A DNA stretch of 64,000 nucleotides, taken from the NCBI GenBank assembly GCA_023424015.1, contig JAFAEM010000027.1:36566-100565 (forward strand), written 5' to 3'. The DNA comes from Bacteroidota bacterium (GTDB lineage Bacteria > Bacteroidota > Bacteroidia > Chitinophagales > Chitinophagaceae). A model generated the notes under the pieces. The model was not told where the DNA came from, searched no databases, and was given only the letters and a program-made list of their open reading frames with translations. The translations under genes and the position numbers were made by a program. Each line of letters opens with the position of its first letter. Position 1 is the first letter of the stretch. Shown here one piece after another: positions 8,874-18,337 of this stretch.

Positions 8874-8894
8874 CTCACGACTCACGACTCACGA
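8874..8894. repeat. Three tandem copies of a 7-bp unit
   Basis: CTCACGA is repeated three times without mismatch, with further partial units on each side. The array covers the last codons and the stop codon of the ABC ATPase gene (minus strand TCGTGAG units, one of which supplies the TGA). Confidence 0.8.
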
Positions 8895-9563
8895 CTCCCC
8901 AACAATCCTCCCTCCCTTCAGTTTGATCACCCGACCCGTTTTATTTGCCAGTTCAAGATCATGAGTGACCATAATTAGCGTAGTGCCGGCCTCTTTATTA
9001 AGATTAAATATCAGATCAACGATACCGCGGCTCGTATCTGCATCAAGATTGCCAGTGGGTTCGTCGGTAAAAAGTATACTAGGCTGATTGATAAAGGCCC
9101 TGGCCATAGAAACGCGTTGTTGCTCTCCGCCGCTAAGTTGTGAAGGATAGTGATGCCCCCGGTTAGCCAGACCCACTTTCTCCAGCAGGTCAAGCGCTTT
9201 TGGTTTTATATTTTTCCCCCCCCTCAATTCAAGCGGTACCATCACATTCTCAAGGGCAGTAAGTGTGGGAAGCAATTGGAAATTCTGGAAGATGAAACCC
9301 ACATGCTGATTCCTGATACTCGCCCGCTGATCTTCATTTAGGTCGTCCAGTTTTATGTTATTCAATTCCACTGTGCCGGTGCTCGCCCGATCCAGTCCTG
9401 CAGCCAGGCCAAGAAGGGTTGTTTTCCCACTGCCGGAAGGCCCGACGATGGCCATGGTGGAACCAGCTTCCACAGAAAAACTGATATTCTCAAGAACAGT
9501 CAGCGTTCGACCTGCGCTCTGGTAAGTTTTGCCAAGGTTTTGGACATTCAATATTACTGCCAT
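8889..9563 (-). CDS. ABC transporter ATP-binding protein (LolD/YbbA-like)
   Basis: The 224-aa protein is a standard-length ATPase of the MacB/LolD/YbbA class. It shows Walker A GPSGSGKTT (about residue 40), the Q-loop FIFQNFQLLP, the signature LSGGEQQR, Walker B ILFTDEPTGNLD and the switch histidine in VTHD. It powers the FtsX-type permease encoded directly downstream, with which it forms a two-gene operon. Its stop codon lies inside a heptamer repeat, so slippage there could change the last residues. The substrate is not identifiable; ybbAP partners of tesA are a conserved neighbourhood. Confidence 0.92.
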   Translation of the reverse strand: MAVILNVQNLGKTYQSAGRTLTVLENISFSVEAGSTMAIVGPSGSGKTTLLGLAAGLDRASTGTVELNNIKLDDLNEDQRASIRNQHVGFIFQNFQLLPTLTALENVMVPLELRGGKNIKPKALDLLEKVGLANRGHHYPSQLSGGEQQRVSMARAFINQPSILFTDEPTGNLDADTSRGIVDLIFNLNKEAGTTLIMVTHDLELANKTGRVIKLKGGRIVGES

Positions 9564-9637
9564 TAGCGTTTCTATTAGTATGGCGTAATATAACTCAAAT
9601 TATCTACCTGTTACCTGCGTACTGTGATGTATGGTTC

Positions 9638-9665
9638 AAAAAAAATCCCCGGCAATGCCAGGGAT
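9638..9665 (-). terminator. Intrinsic terminator after the T9SS-secreted protein gene
   Basis: On the minus strand a 9-bp stem with a 3-nt loop (9645-9665, one G-U pair) is followed by a run of T (9644-9638). It lies 160 nt beyond the stop at 9828. Confidence 0.75.
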
Positions 9666-9827
9666 CTAACCATAAACCTTATCCTATGAACTCTTTTGGA
9701 TAAAAATAATAATCACTGGAAATAATCAAAGCAGATCACATACAAATCTGCACGTACTAACACAAAAGCGGCATGAAATGAACGTGGGCCCTTTTTTCAC
9801 CGTTGATACCTATGGAAGATTGCTTAT

Positions 9828-12800
9828 TTAACGCACCAGCAGGAAACTTCCTTTCAATGATACTTCTTTATTATTGATGACCGACTTAAGGTAATAAACA
9901 TACACCCCCGAGTTCTGTCTTTTTCCGTTAAATGACCCGTCCCATCCAGCCTGTACATCCTTTGTCGAAAAAAGTTTTGTACCCCACCTGTCGTACACGG
10001 AAAATTCTTTAAGTGTCAAAGTCGCGGACGGCGGTATTCTATAAATATCATTGATACCGTCATTGTTTGGTGTAAATGCTGTGGGCATAAACAAGTCGGT
10101 AAAAACTTTTATTACAGCTGTTGATGTAGACGAACAGCCCTGGTCGTTGGTCACTGTCAATTCAAAACCGGCACTTTCATCCAGGCCCACGGTCTGCGGC
10201 GACAGGATATGGGGGTTTATCAACTTATCAGCCGGGCTCCACTGAACAGATGAGACCGTTGAAGTCGTGATCGCATGGAGACTCACCTGTGTTCCGGGGG
10301 AGACGGTAGTGTCAGCCGGTGAAATGTAAACGATCGGCGTATCTTTTACTATGACTGTAAATACTTCGGAACTATCGGGTATGGATGAACAGGCTCCTAT
10401 GCCCGGGATGATGCGACAAAATAGCTGATCGCCATTTCTTAAATCTTTGCTTTTGAAAATTGGCGATTGCTCTGATTGAACTGCATTATTTAATATCCAT
10501 TGAAAAGCAGGCGCAGTTCCTGCCTGTTGCGAAGTGGCAGTAAACTCGATTGTTTCACCAGTACATATCTCATTTCGGTCTGCCGCAATAGTTATCGAAG
10601 CTGGTAATCCATTCCTCACCGTTATAACGATATCTTCAGAAACCACATCAGTGCCGGAAATACACGCAAGGGACGGGTCTGTTGTGATCCTGCAATTGAT
10701 GATATCACCGTCCGACAGAAGGTCGGTTGTAAAAAACCTACTATTGTCGTCGGTATTGACCCCGTTGACCTGCCATTGATAAAAAGGATTGGAACCAGCA
10801 TTGATTGCAGTAGCGGTAAAACTAACAGACTGACCCGCACAAATTGTATCTGCACTGGTAGTAATGGACACCAAAGGGCTTTCTGCGACGGGAACATGCA
10901 TTTCGATCTTGTTGGATTGAGCGGTCCTGAAGATCGCACAGGCAAACATTGGATCCGCCTGGATAGTACAGCTGACCATATCACCATCAGATAATGTGTT
11001 GCTTGTAAAAACCGGACTATTAGTTCCTGCGCTTGCATTATTTATTTTCCATTGGTAAACGGGATGCGAGCCCGCGTTCGCCACTTCCGCAGTAAATGTA
11101 ACCGGCTCGCCCTTACAGGTTGTGTTGGCCGTTGTTTTGATGCTTACTGAAGGGATCACACCGCTTCCATTATTGATACGGATCGAATTTGAAGCAATTG
11201 TTTCATTAAGGCCGCAAAGATTATTATCTGAATACTGGCATGTGACGAGGTCGCCTTCATTCAACTGGTTGATGATAAACACAGGCGAATTATAACCTGC
11301 GTTATTACCATTAACCTTCCATTGATAAACAGGCGAAGCTCCTGCATTTGAAATGTTTGCCTTAAACGTGATCTCGGTACAATCACAACTATAGGTATGA
11401 TCAGCTTCGATGGTGATGGCAGGCTGTACAGTGCTGGTTTTGTATTTTATTGTCACTTCGTCACTACCCGGAGGGTCCGCACTTTCGCAAATATTTCCAT
11501 AGCCAACTGTGCACCTGATGATATCATTTTCCACCAATTGCTGGTCGGTGTAATTTGGACTGTTGGTACCTACAGGTGATCCGTTTTTTGTCCATTGATA
11601 CACGGGACTAACACCACCATACAATACGGTAGCTGTAAGTGTGGCGCTGCTTCCGGCACAAATCGTAGCTGACGCGGGGTCTATTGTCACTATAGGACCC
11701 GAAACCTTAGGCGATAATTTGATGATCCAGTAATCATTCCTGTCGCCGCTCATATTGACCGGGTTATGAAAACCGGGTATTTCCGGGGAACTGGTATTGC
11801 CTGATACAATATAATTTTCCTGGTCCAGGGCTCGTACAAAAAACCCTTCGTCACCATTGCTACCACCCATTGTTTTTTGCCATTCCAACTGACCGGCCGC
11901 GTTGATCTTCATCAGTAGCAGATCAGACACCCCTGCATTACATTTTATATCGCCATCAGCAATAAATAAAGTGCTGCCTGTAAAAACAAAACCGCCATCC
12001 GGCGTTTTATCAATATAATAGAGTGACTCATTGCCGGTACCTCCATAAGTATTTTGCCATACGATATTTCCCTCCGCATCGAGCCTTACCACCCAGGCAT
12101 CAAAAGAATTGCGATTACCTGTCAGATCCCCATCTGAGGAATTGGAATGCCCCCCGACAATATAACCACCATCATCAGTCAATTGTACATAACTACCCAG
12201 GTCCGACATGGAACCGCCCAGGGTTTTCTGCCATTGTATGTTGCCAGTATTATCCAGCTTTATCAGCCAGAGATCATTTGAACCGTGCGAACCGTTTATA
12301 TCACCATCATCCGAGTTTGTATAACCTCCGGCGATACATCCTCCATCGGGAGTGGACTGGATAGATCTTATATGCTCAAAACCACTTCCACCTAATGCTT
12401 TTTGCCAGATAAGGCTTCCTGTGTTTCCCACCTTAATAACCCAGGCATCCACATTGCCGTGATGCCCGGTCACATCTCCATTCTCAGACCGGGTGAGTCC
12501 CCCAATAAAATAACCACCGTCAGCTGCCATTGCAATACTGGAAGCATCATCAATCCTGCTTCCTCCATACATGCGTTGCCATTCAATGCCACCATAACTA
12601 TTAAGTTTTACCAGCCAGAAATCCATTCCGCCATGATTACCCGTGATATTGCAATCAGTTGAAGCAGATGAACCCGCCAGTATATAACCTCCGTCGGGTG
12701 TTGGCAAAATATAACCGCCTTCATCCGACTGGCTGCCACCCAGGGATCTTTGCCATTCCATCTTTCCCAGCCGGTCCATTTTAATCACCCAGATATCGGG

Positions 12801-13040
12801 CACCGTTGCGTTGCCATGATGTCCCATTACATCGCCCGTGTCATCGCCCTGGCTAAAGCCTGCAACGATAAATCCACCGTCTGATGTAGGCTGGATGCTG
12901 CGGGTGAATTCACCATAGGGAGAGCCCAGGCATCTTTGCCACTCGACAGCTGGCGCTGTTTGAGCGTATACACCTTTACAATAAATAAAAAGCAAAGCCG
13001 TAGCCAGAAATCTAAGTGGTATCCACGAATAGTACGGCAT
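9828..13040 (-). CDS. Large secreted repeat protein with T9SS type B sorting domain
   Basis: This 1070-aa protein has a signal peptide (about residues 1-26, ending VYAQ). Residues about 30-430 contain some eight repeats of roughly 50 aa, each with the pattern EWQ(R/K)xxGG, DGGY(I/F)xxG and WxxK(L/M), likely forming a beta-propeller-like fold. Residues about 450-900 hold five Ig-like modules marked by QWKxNxxxxG and paired cysteines. The C-terminus (FTPNNDGINDIY, YDRWGTKLF, WDGSFNGK) is the CHU_C/type B sorting domain, which sends proteins through the type IX system. It is probably an exposed or released adhesin-like protein; the ligand is unknown. Terminators lie on both sides, so it is a single-gene unit. 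Confidence 0.9.
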   Translation of the reverse strand: MPYYSWIPLRFLATALLFIYCKGVYAQTAPAVEWQRCLGSPYGEFTRSIQPTSDGGFIVAGFSQGDDTGDVMGHHGNATVPDIWVIKMDRLGKMEWQRSLGGSQSDEGGYILPTPDGGYILAGSSASTDCNITGNHGGMDFWLVKLNSYGGIEWQRMYGGSRIDDASSIAMAADGGYFIGGLTRSENGDVTGHHGNVDAWVIKVGNTGSLIWQKALGGSGFEHIRSIQSTPDGGCIAGGYTNSDDGDINGSHGSNDLWLIKLDNTGNIQWQKTLGGSMSDLGSYVQLTDDGGYIVGGHSNSSDGDLTGNRNSFDAWVVRLDAEGNIVWQNTYGGTGNESLYYIDKTPDGGFVFTGSTLFIADGDIKCNAGVSDLLLMKINAAGQLEWQKTMGGSNGDEGFFVRALDQENYIVSGNTSSPEIPGFHNPVNMSGDRNDYWIIKLSPKVSGPIVTIDPASATICAGSSATLTATVLYGGVSPVYQWTKNGSPVGTNSPNYTDQQLVENDIIRCTVGYGNICESADPPGSDEVTIKYKTSTVQPAITIEADHTYSCDCTEITFKANISNAGASPVYQWKVNGNNAGYNSPVFIINQLNEGDLVTCQYSDNNLCGLNETIASNSIRINNGSGVIPSVSIKTTANTTCKGEPVTFTAEVANAGSHPVYQWKINNASAGTNSPVFTSNTLSDGDMVSCTIQADPMFACAIFRTAQSNKIEMHVPVAESPLVSITTSADTICAGQSVSFTATAINAGSNPFYQWQVNGVNTDDNSRFFTTDLLSDGDIINCRITTDPSLACISGTDVVSEDIVITVRNGLPASITIAADRNEICTGETIEFTATSQQAGTAPAFQWILNNAVQSEQSPIFKSKDLRNGDQLFCRIIPGIGACSSIPDSSEVFTVIVKDTPIVYISPADTTVSPGTQVSLHAITTSTVSSVQWSPADKLINPHILSPQTVGLDESAGFELTVTNDQGCSSTSTAVIKVFTDLFMPTAFTPNNDGINDIYRIPPSATLTLKEFSVYDRWGTKLFSTKDVQAGWDGSFNGKRQNSGVYVYYLKSVINNKEVSLKGSFLLVR

Positions 13041-13064
13041 TGATTTTCAGAATAAACAAGAGGT

Positions 13065-13135
13065 AAAAAATATCTGTTGCGGCTTTCGCTAACACTGCTG
13101 TTGTACTGATCAACAACATGGCGATAGCCGCAACA
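13065..13135 (-). terminator. Nested hairpin and T-run after the ZU5-like lipoprotein gene
   Basis: The outer arms TGTTGCGGCT (13075-13084) and AGCCGCAACA (13126-13135) pair perfectly. A CGC/GCG pair and an inner TGTTG/CAACA stem lie within. On the minus strand the structure is followed by GATA and six T (13070-13065). It would separate the genes ending at 13195 and starting at 13040. Confidence 0.55.
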
Positions 13136-13194
13136 AGATAGAAATCAAAACCGATAAATAGAAGCCCCTTCCCGGCTTAATCATTGCCCTTCTC

Positions 13195-14952
13195 CTATGG
13201 AAGATCACTAAACACAGCCGGCATCAAACCGTCCGTCTCGTAATGACTTGGTGGCACCGTATTATCCCATGCTTCAATCAAAATGCCTGAGGCCATGCGG
13301 CCGGTTTTCAACTGGCTGGTACCGCGCAGCTTTAACTCGTCGGTTCCCCAAAATTCAAGCTTTATCGGTTCATGCATAAATCCTTGCAGGGATACGCCAA
13401 GCGATTTGGGTGGATCCAGCGAGGCAGAGCCGCATGAATTGGTTCTCTGAACACGCACGCCTGTAATAATATCCTGCAACGCGTACCATATCTTCACTTC
13501 AATACCACCCACTTCGTCCTTTGCTTCGGCAGTAAACCCTGTTAGTCCTCCCATGGATTGTGGTTCCAGGAAATAAAAACCCGTCGTTGCCGGCAGACTC
13601 ACACTGGTACTCTGCACGCAACCGTTAACAACTGGTGTAGTAACGGTAGCGCTTCCCTGTAGGGTATATTTAACTTCACTGCCTGCGGCAAGGGCGCCAC
13701 CCAGGAACAGGAACACAGGATCTACATTCTCCGGGCAAGGCGCACCAAATCCACGATACACCAACTTAAACTCAGCCGTTTCCTTTAGGGCATTACTGCT
13801 TCCTGCATTGAGCACGCCGCCATGATAGCGTTCGTATAAAAATTTTCCTGTGAATTTGCGAAGCACAGAACGTGCAATCACTTTCCCGTTGGAACTTATT
13901 TCTATCGCGCCGGATATGTCCTGGTCAATCTTACAACGAATGACGCCAGGCGACCACAGATCAACTTCAACCGTCACACCATTTACTTTCACCGACCGTT
14001 TGCCGGCACCCGGGTCATTTCCGAAGGATCCGTACATATACAACCTGCAGCTACCAGCATTATCCAATCTTAAAAAGTCTTCATCTACGTGCAGGTAAGC
14101 AATATTCTTGTCGCCCAGGACGGTAATATTCGATAGCAGCATGAACTCACCCTTGCGGTGCATTTTTATATACGCTGCGATTGCTTCAGGATTTACACCC
14201 GGCTCATGATCTGGTGCAGTATAAAAGGCTGATGGACCATCGCCATCCAGTTCGCCTTCACCCGCATAACTCCAGCGTTTTACTTCATCGGGACGAAGTT
14301 TCCTGGCTTTCTTCAACACCGGAATGGTATAGCTACCCGGTGGCTGATCATCTGGATCAACTTTTGGAAAGCTGGTGGTGAGTTTTAACTCATGAAAACT
14401 GCCCTGCTCCACTGTGGCAGATGATGGCGTGAGTTTAATACTCTTAAAGTAACCCCAGTCGCTAAAATGCGTGGTGGTGACAGAAATCGTCTTCTGCGCT
14501 TTGTTTAACACGGTATTCGTAATCATCTGCCAGGTACCCTGATCGTCCTGGAAGGCGATATCAAGGAATTCCGGCCGGCTGTCCACGGTATCCGCCGGAT
14601 CGTATTTAAAAGCGATAGTGACGGGTTTGGCAAATTGTGATCCATGTGGCGCGAGGCGATAGGCATCACCAATACCCTCGGGTAATTCATTGGTCAAAGC
14701 CTGGATGCTGATCTCTTTAGTTGCATCGAGTGCGCCAGCAGGGATGATGATCTTAATACGACCATCGGCACTGGCCAGTTCGCCACCGTTGGTACCTATT
14801 GATTTGCTAATAATCGCACCTGTGGGCGTGCCGACGGGTGTTTTTGTTTCTGCGGACTCACCGGGTGACCCGGAAACATCGTTAGTGTCTTTGCGGCAAC
14901 TGCCCACCAGTAGAAAGCCGGCGAGTAGTGCCAGAATAAATTTTCTCTTCAT
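13195..14952 (-). CDS. ZU5-like-domain lipoprotein of unknown function
   Basis: The 585-aa protein is a lipoprotein: lipobox LLVGSC gives Cys at about residue 19. Residues about 50-165 match the ZU5-type beta-sandwich pattern seen in many Bacteroidota surface lipoproteins (GTNGGELASADGRIKI, then IPAGALDATKEISIQ, and a later HFSDWG). The remainder (about 170-585) is beta-rich with no recognised catalytic motif. A role in binding at the cell surface is inference only. It ends at a strong hairpin terminator and has no cotranscribed partner. Confidence 0.75.
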   Translation of the reverse strand: MKRKFILALLAGFLLVGSCRKDTNDVSGSPGESAETKTPVGTPTGAIISKSIGTNGGELASADGRIKIIIPAGALDATKEISIQALTNELPEGIGDAYRLAPHGSQFAKPVTIAFKYDPADTVDSRPEFLDIAFQDDQGTWQMITNTVLNKAQKTISVTTTHFSDWGYFKSIKLTPSSATVEQGSFHELKLTTSFPKVDPDDQPPGSYTIPVLKKARKLRPDEVKRWSYAGEGELDGDGPSAFYTAPDHEPGVNPEAIAAYIKMHRKGEFMLLSNITVLGDKNIAYLHVDEDFLRLDNAGSCRLYMYGSFGNDPGAGKRSVKVNGVTVEVDLWSPGVIRCKIDQDISGAIEISSNGKVIARSVLRKFTGKFLYERYHGGVLNAGSSNALKETAEFKLVYRGFGAPCPENVDPVFLFLGGALAAGSEVKYTLQGSATVTTPVVNGCVQSTSVSLPATTGFYFLEPQSMGGLTGFTAEAKDEVGGIEVKIWYALQDIITGVRVQRTNSCGSASLDPPKSLGVSLQGFMHEPIKLEFWGTDELKLRGTSQLKTGRMASGILIEAWDNTVPPSHYETDGLMPAVFSDLP

Positions 14953-15154
14953 GTTTAAGGTTTAACGAAACGAAAATATTTGCTGGTTGAAGAGAAGCTG
15001 ACAGCATATTACATGAGATGCAGATAGTAGGTGATGAATTGAAAATAGTTTTATATTATTAACGGCGGTGTTTGATGGCCTTATGCGATACTAATGCATA
15101 TCATCTAAATTTTATCCCTAAACTCTTATATTGCCATTTGCAACTTTGCGAGGG

Positions 15155-15613
15155 ATGAATTGGAATGCTATACTACAGTTTGGACGTGCAGAGCTTGAAT
15201 TATTTCGAGTCAAAGCAAGCTGCCTATTGTTATGCAGTGTCATACTATTTTCCAGCTGCGATGAATCCGATAAAAGTCCGGAACCGACCCGGAAGAAAAC
15301 CGACTATATTAAAAAAATAGAAGGGCGCAATGATAGTATACCGGCGGAAGATGCGCGCCGCGGCGAAGTACTGATCGCGTATTCGGATTGCAAGCAATGT
15401 CATACCAGGGAGAAAAGAGCAAAGGGCCCGGCATTTGAAGATATCGCTGAAAAATATCCTGCCAACGAGGCCTTTATTAAGATGCTTGCGCAAAAGATCA
15501 TTCATGGTGGTTATGGCACCTGGGGCCGGCCCGTCATGGACCCGCACCCGCATTTATCGGTGGAGGATGCTGAGATGATGGTAAAGTATATTCTTTCACT
15601 GAAGAACTTGTAA
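15155..15613 (+). CDS. Small c-type cytochrome lipoprotein
   Basis: The protein (152 aa from the ATG at 15155) has a hydrophobic segment ending in lipobox ILFSSCDE, so it is anchored in the membrane and faces the periplasm. One haem site, CKQCHT (about residue 80), is followed by a class I cytochrome c fold with a likely Met ligand in GRPVMDPHP, and a C-terminal helix ending MMVKYILSLKNL. It probably transfers electrons; the partner is not encoded nearby. An upstream TTG at 15131 is possible but less likely than ATG. Confidence 0.85.
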   Translation: MNWNAILQFGRAELELFRVKASCLLLCSVILFSSCDESDKSPEPTRKKTDYIKKIEGRNDSIPAEDARRGEVLIAYSDCKQCHTREKRAKGPAFEDIAEKYPANEAFIKMLAQKIIHGGYGTWGRPVMDPHPHLSVEDAEMMVKYILSLKNL

Positions 15614-16082
15614 TCCAGGCTAAAAGGCAAACCCAATACGTAAATTTTCATAAAAGAACTGGTGAATTTTCTATTGCAACGCCAATTTTAAGGTTTTATG
15701 TTTGTATCAGGACGTTGATTGAAACCCTATCCAATATCATCCTGAAAGATCGATCCAAATCCAAAAAACCAATTTAAAATCCAAATCCGGTCGACTCCTA
15801 TTTTACCGTCCAGTAAAGTTTTAATAAGCCACCGCTTTCGCTGTGGCTTATTTATTAATTGTCTTTCTCCGTGTAGCTGGAATCCCCATAAGACGGAATT
15901 GTCCAGGTTCTCAACATCAGCAATGCAAGTCTCAATCCAGGTTTACTTCAACTATTTTGAAAATTGAAGTGACTTTCTTCAAACATGTTTTCCTGACCAG
16001 GTTTTTCATGGGGACAACGGACTTTAAACCCGGATCATTTATTCTGCTGACAAAATTCTAATTTTACCCTGAACTACTGTAT
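15614..16082. other. Gene-free stretch with a hairpin
   Basis: No supported gene in about 470 bases. A short frame at 15843-16061 has no recognisable features and begins within the hairpin at 15823-15852. Confidence 0.5.
15823..15852. terminator. Possible bidirectional terminator hairpin
   Basis: AATAAGCCAC (15823-15832) pairs perfectly with GTGGCTTATT (15843-15852). The flanks are T-rich on the plus side and A/T-rich on the other. It lies about 210 nt after the cytochrome gene. The lack of a long T-run makes the call uncertain. Confidence 0.4.
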
Positions 16083-17264
16083 ATGATTAAGGCAAGGCTC
16101 TCATTTATTGTCTCTTGTTTCACGATTCTTTATTCGTCTTGCAAGGATGATACGCCTTTTGAAAAAGACCTTAATTTTTTGGAGAAATATGATAGTGTTA
16201 TCGTACTCTCCCGTGGCGATGCAGAATTGATCGTTTCTCCGAAGTACCAGGCAAAAGTTTTTACATCCACCACCGGCGATGGGTTGAGCCATGGCTGGAT
16301 CAACTATGATGTGTTTGACGCTCCACCCGATCCGCACATGAATGCTTATGGTGGTGAAAACAGGATTTGGCTCGGTCCTGAAGGTGGGCCCTTCTCCCTT
16401 TTCTTCCCTAAAGGTTTTGTAATGGATTTTGCAAACTGGAAGATCCCTGCCGCCTTTGATACAGAACCCTGGAAACTTGTTTTTGCAACCGACACCAATG
16501 CGCTGATGCAAAAGGATATGAAGTTGGCCAACTATTCGGGAACCGAACTTTTGGCATCAGTTGAGCGGGAAATAATAGCCCTGGATAAACCTTCCATCGA
16601 ACGACTGATCGGCGCAAGTTATGGCGACGAGATCCGGGCGGTGGGTTATATGACAAAGAACAAACTAACCAATACCGGTTCCCGGGCCTGGAACGACTCC
16701 ACCGGGGCGCCCTGCATCTGGATACTGGATATGTTTACGCCTTCCGCAAAAACCACTGTGATCATCCCATTTGAGGGTGACACTGCAAGCCGCGTGAACA
16801 CCAGCTATTTTGGAAAGATTCCGGCGTCAAGATTAAAATTCCGTGACGGAGTTTTACTTTTTAAAGCCGATGGAAAGAAACGAAGTAAGATAGGAATACC
16901 TCCCGACGTGGCCAGGAGTATCGCAGGCAGTTACGACCCGGATAAAAAAACGCTTACACTTACTGTTTTCGATATTCATCCCGCTGCGCCTTACCTCAAC
17001 ATGGAATGGACCACAGAAAAGCCACCCTTCAGCGGAGATGCCATAAATGCTTATAATGACGGCCCGCTCGAAGATGGACGATTGCTAGGGCCTTTTTATG
17101 AACTCGAATCTGTTTCGCCAGCCGCTTTCCTGTCACCGGGTCAATCCTTGTCCCACTATCACAGTGTGTTTCATCTTACCGGTAGTGAAGATTTGCTAGA
17201 TGCTATTTGCAAAAAAACATTGGGAATATCGCTGCAGGAGGTAAAAAAGACCATGGATCAATAG
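16083..17264 (+). CDS. DUF6786-like lipoprotein
   Basis: The 393-aa protein has a short N-terminal hydrophobic segment with a lipobox-like YSSCKDD. The conserved core includes GWINYDVF (about residue 75), AYGGENRIWLGPEGGPFSLFF (about 90-110, with the typical E-R-x-W-L-G-P-E-G-G pattern) and the DTEPWKL segment, which together resemble the DUF6786 family of Bacteroidota. These proteins are beta-rich, probably galactose-mutarotase-like folds, but their function is not established. It stands alone, so context gives no substrate. Confidence 0.7.
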   Translation: MIKARLSFIVSCFTILYSSCKDDTPFEKDLNFLEKYDSVIVLSRGDAELIVSPKYQAKVFTSTTGDGLSHGWINYDVFDAPPDPHMNAYGGENRIWLGPEGGPFSLFFPKGFVMDFANWKIPAAFDTEPWKLVFATDTNALMQKDMKLANYSGTELLASVEREIIALDKPSIERLIGASYGDEIRAVGYMTKNKLTNTGSRAWNDSTGAPCIWILDMFTPSAKTTVIIPFEGDTASRVNTSYFGKIPASRLKFRDGVLLFKADGKKRSKIGIPPDVARSIAGSYDPDKKTLTLTVFDIHPAAPYLNMEWTTEKPPFSGDAINAYNDGPLEDGRLLGPFYELESVSPAAFLSPGQSLSHYHSVFHLTGSEDLLDAICKKTLGISLQEVKKTMDQ

Positions 17265-17396
17265 CCTTGTATAATGGCTGGCCGGCACTAAACTGACCTG
17301 TATCAGGCTTTCACTAACCAAAATCAGCATTAGTATGATCTGCATCATCGGACAAGCCGGATGGCAGCCGCAATTTTGTATCCTAAAAAGATATAA

Positions 17397-17753
17397 ATGG
17401 GAACTATACAAAGAGCGATTCACGGAATTCAACTTGATGCGACCGTAAGAAAATCTACACTGGTACACCGTTTTTTTAACTGGTGCGAAGGCCAGGAAAA
17501 AAATCGCCTGGGTTGGTTGGCTGGCATTCTAACAGGTCATGGCTGCTTTATTACACCCCTTGTACTATTAGTGGTGGTATCGACAGGCAATAATTTCATT
17601 TACTGGCCAATGATCATCGCAGCGATGGGTATGTGCCTGGTAACAAATCTTGCTGCCATGCCGACCAGGGTCACGATCCCGGTTTTTTTCCTTAGCTTGC
17701 TGATTGACCTGGGTATTGTTATCAGTTGTGTAGCAGTAGCGATGGGAGCTTAA
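17397..17753 (+). CDS. Small membrane protein of unknown function
   Basis: The 118-aa protein has a soluble N-terminus of about 40 residues, then three predicted membrane helices (about 44-62, 68-88 and 92-115). I do not recognise a family. The start ATG is preceded by a 130-nt gap from the DUF6786-like gene; the next gene follows after 80 nt. Confidence 0.6.
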   Translation: MGTIQRAIHGIQLDATVRKSTLVHRFFNWCEGQEKNRLGWLAGILTGHGCFITPLVLLVVVSTGNNFIYWPMIIAAMGMCLVTNLAAMPTRVTIPVFFLSLLIDLGIVISCVAVAMGA

Positions 17754-17833
17754 AAACTCAGGTCTGGACGGGTTCGTGAGAAATGGACAACCAAAGTTTG
17801 TAGCAGGCAAACCAAACTAAAGAATTATTCATT

Positions 17834-18304
17834 ATGAAACATTCCGGGTTACATAACCGCGGGGAACTATCTCGCGATAGAATCGACAAACTTCTATATG
17901 GCCAGGCTTATGGCCGGCTTGCCAGTGCCGATGGCGACCAGCCATATATCGTGCCTGTAACCTATGCCTATGATGGAAAATATATTTATGGGCAAACCAA
18001 TGAAGGCACCAAACTGGAGTTGCTTCGCAAGAATCCAAAAGTCTGTTTTGAAACGGATGTGATGACAGGAATGCACGACTGGCAGGGTGTGGTGATCCAG
18101 GGAAAATTTGAAGAGCTAAAGGGAGAAGAAGCTGAAAAAGCAAGAGAGGTCCTGTTCAATAAAGTATTTCCCCTGATGACCAACAATATGATTCACTCCT
18201 TCGAACACGAAGTGACCGCCGAACTCGACGACAGCACACGGGTAAAATCAACCATGTACCGGATAGTCATCAAAACAATTAGTGGTCGTTTTCAGAAACA
18301 ATAA
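17834..18304 (+). CDS. Pyridoxamine 5'-phosphate oxidase-like flavin-binding protein
   Basis: The 156-aa protein has the split-barrel FMN-binding fold of the NimA/PPOX-like group. Motifs include the first strand GRLASADGDQPYIVPVTY, the YIYGQTNEGTKLELLRKNPKVCF segment split around residues 50-75, and the VVIQGKFEEL strand. Members reduce or bind small molecules, including nitroimidazoles; activity cannot be assigned here. It ends beside the convergent HTH gene, separated by a terminator hairpin. Confidence 0.82.
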   Translation: MKHSGLHNRGELSRDRIDKLLYGQAYGRLASADGDQPYIVPVTYAYDGKYIYGQTNEGTKLELLRKNPKVCFETDVMTGMHDWQGVVIQGKFEELKGEEAEKAREVLFNKVFPLMTNNMIHSFEHEVTAELDDSTRVKSTMYRIVIKTISGRFQKQ

Positions 18305-18337
18305 AATATAAACGCGCTTTCTATAAGGAAGCGCGTT
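18301..18337 (-). terminator. Terminator overlapping the stop codon of the HTH gene
   Basis: AACGCGCTT (18311-18319) pairs with AAGCGCGTT (18329-18337), and three more inner pairs leave a 3-nt loop. On the minus strand the stem contains the last codons and stop of the XRE-type gene and is followed by an A/T-rich tail (TATATTTTAT). Confidence 0.6.

Noticed and set aside
15843..16061. Plus-strand frame of 72 codons
   Set aside because: Begins in the hairpin at 15823-15852, with no features and an unusual composition.
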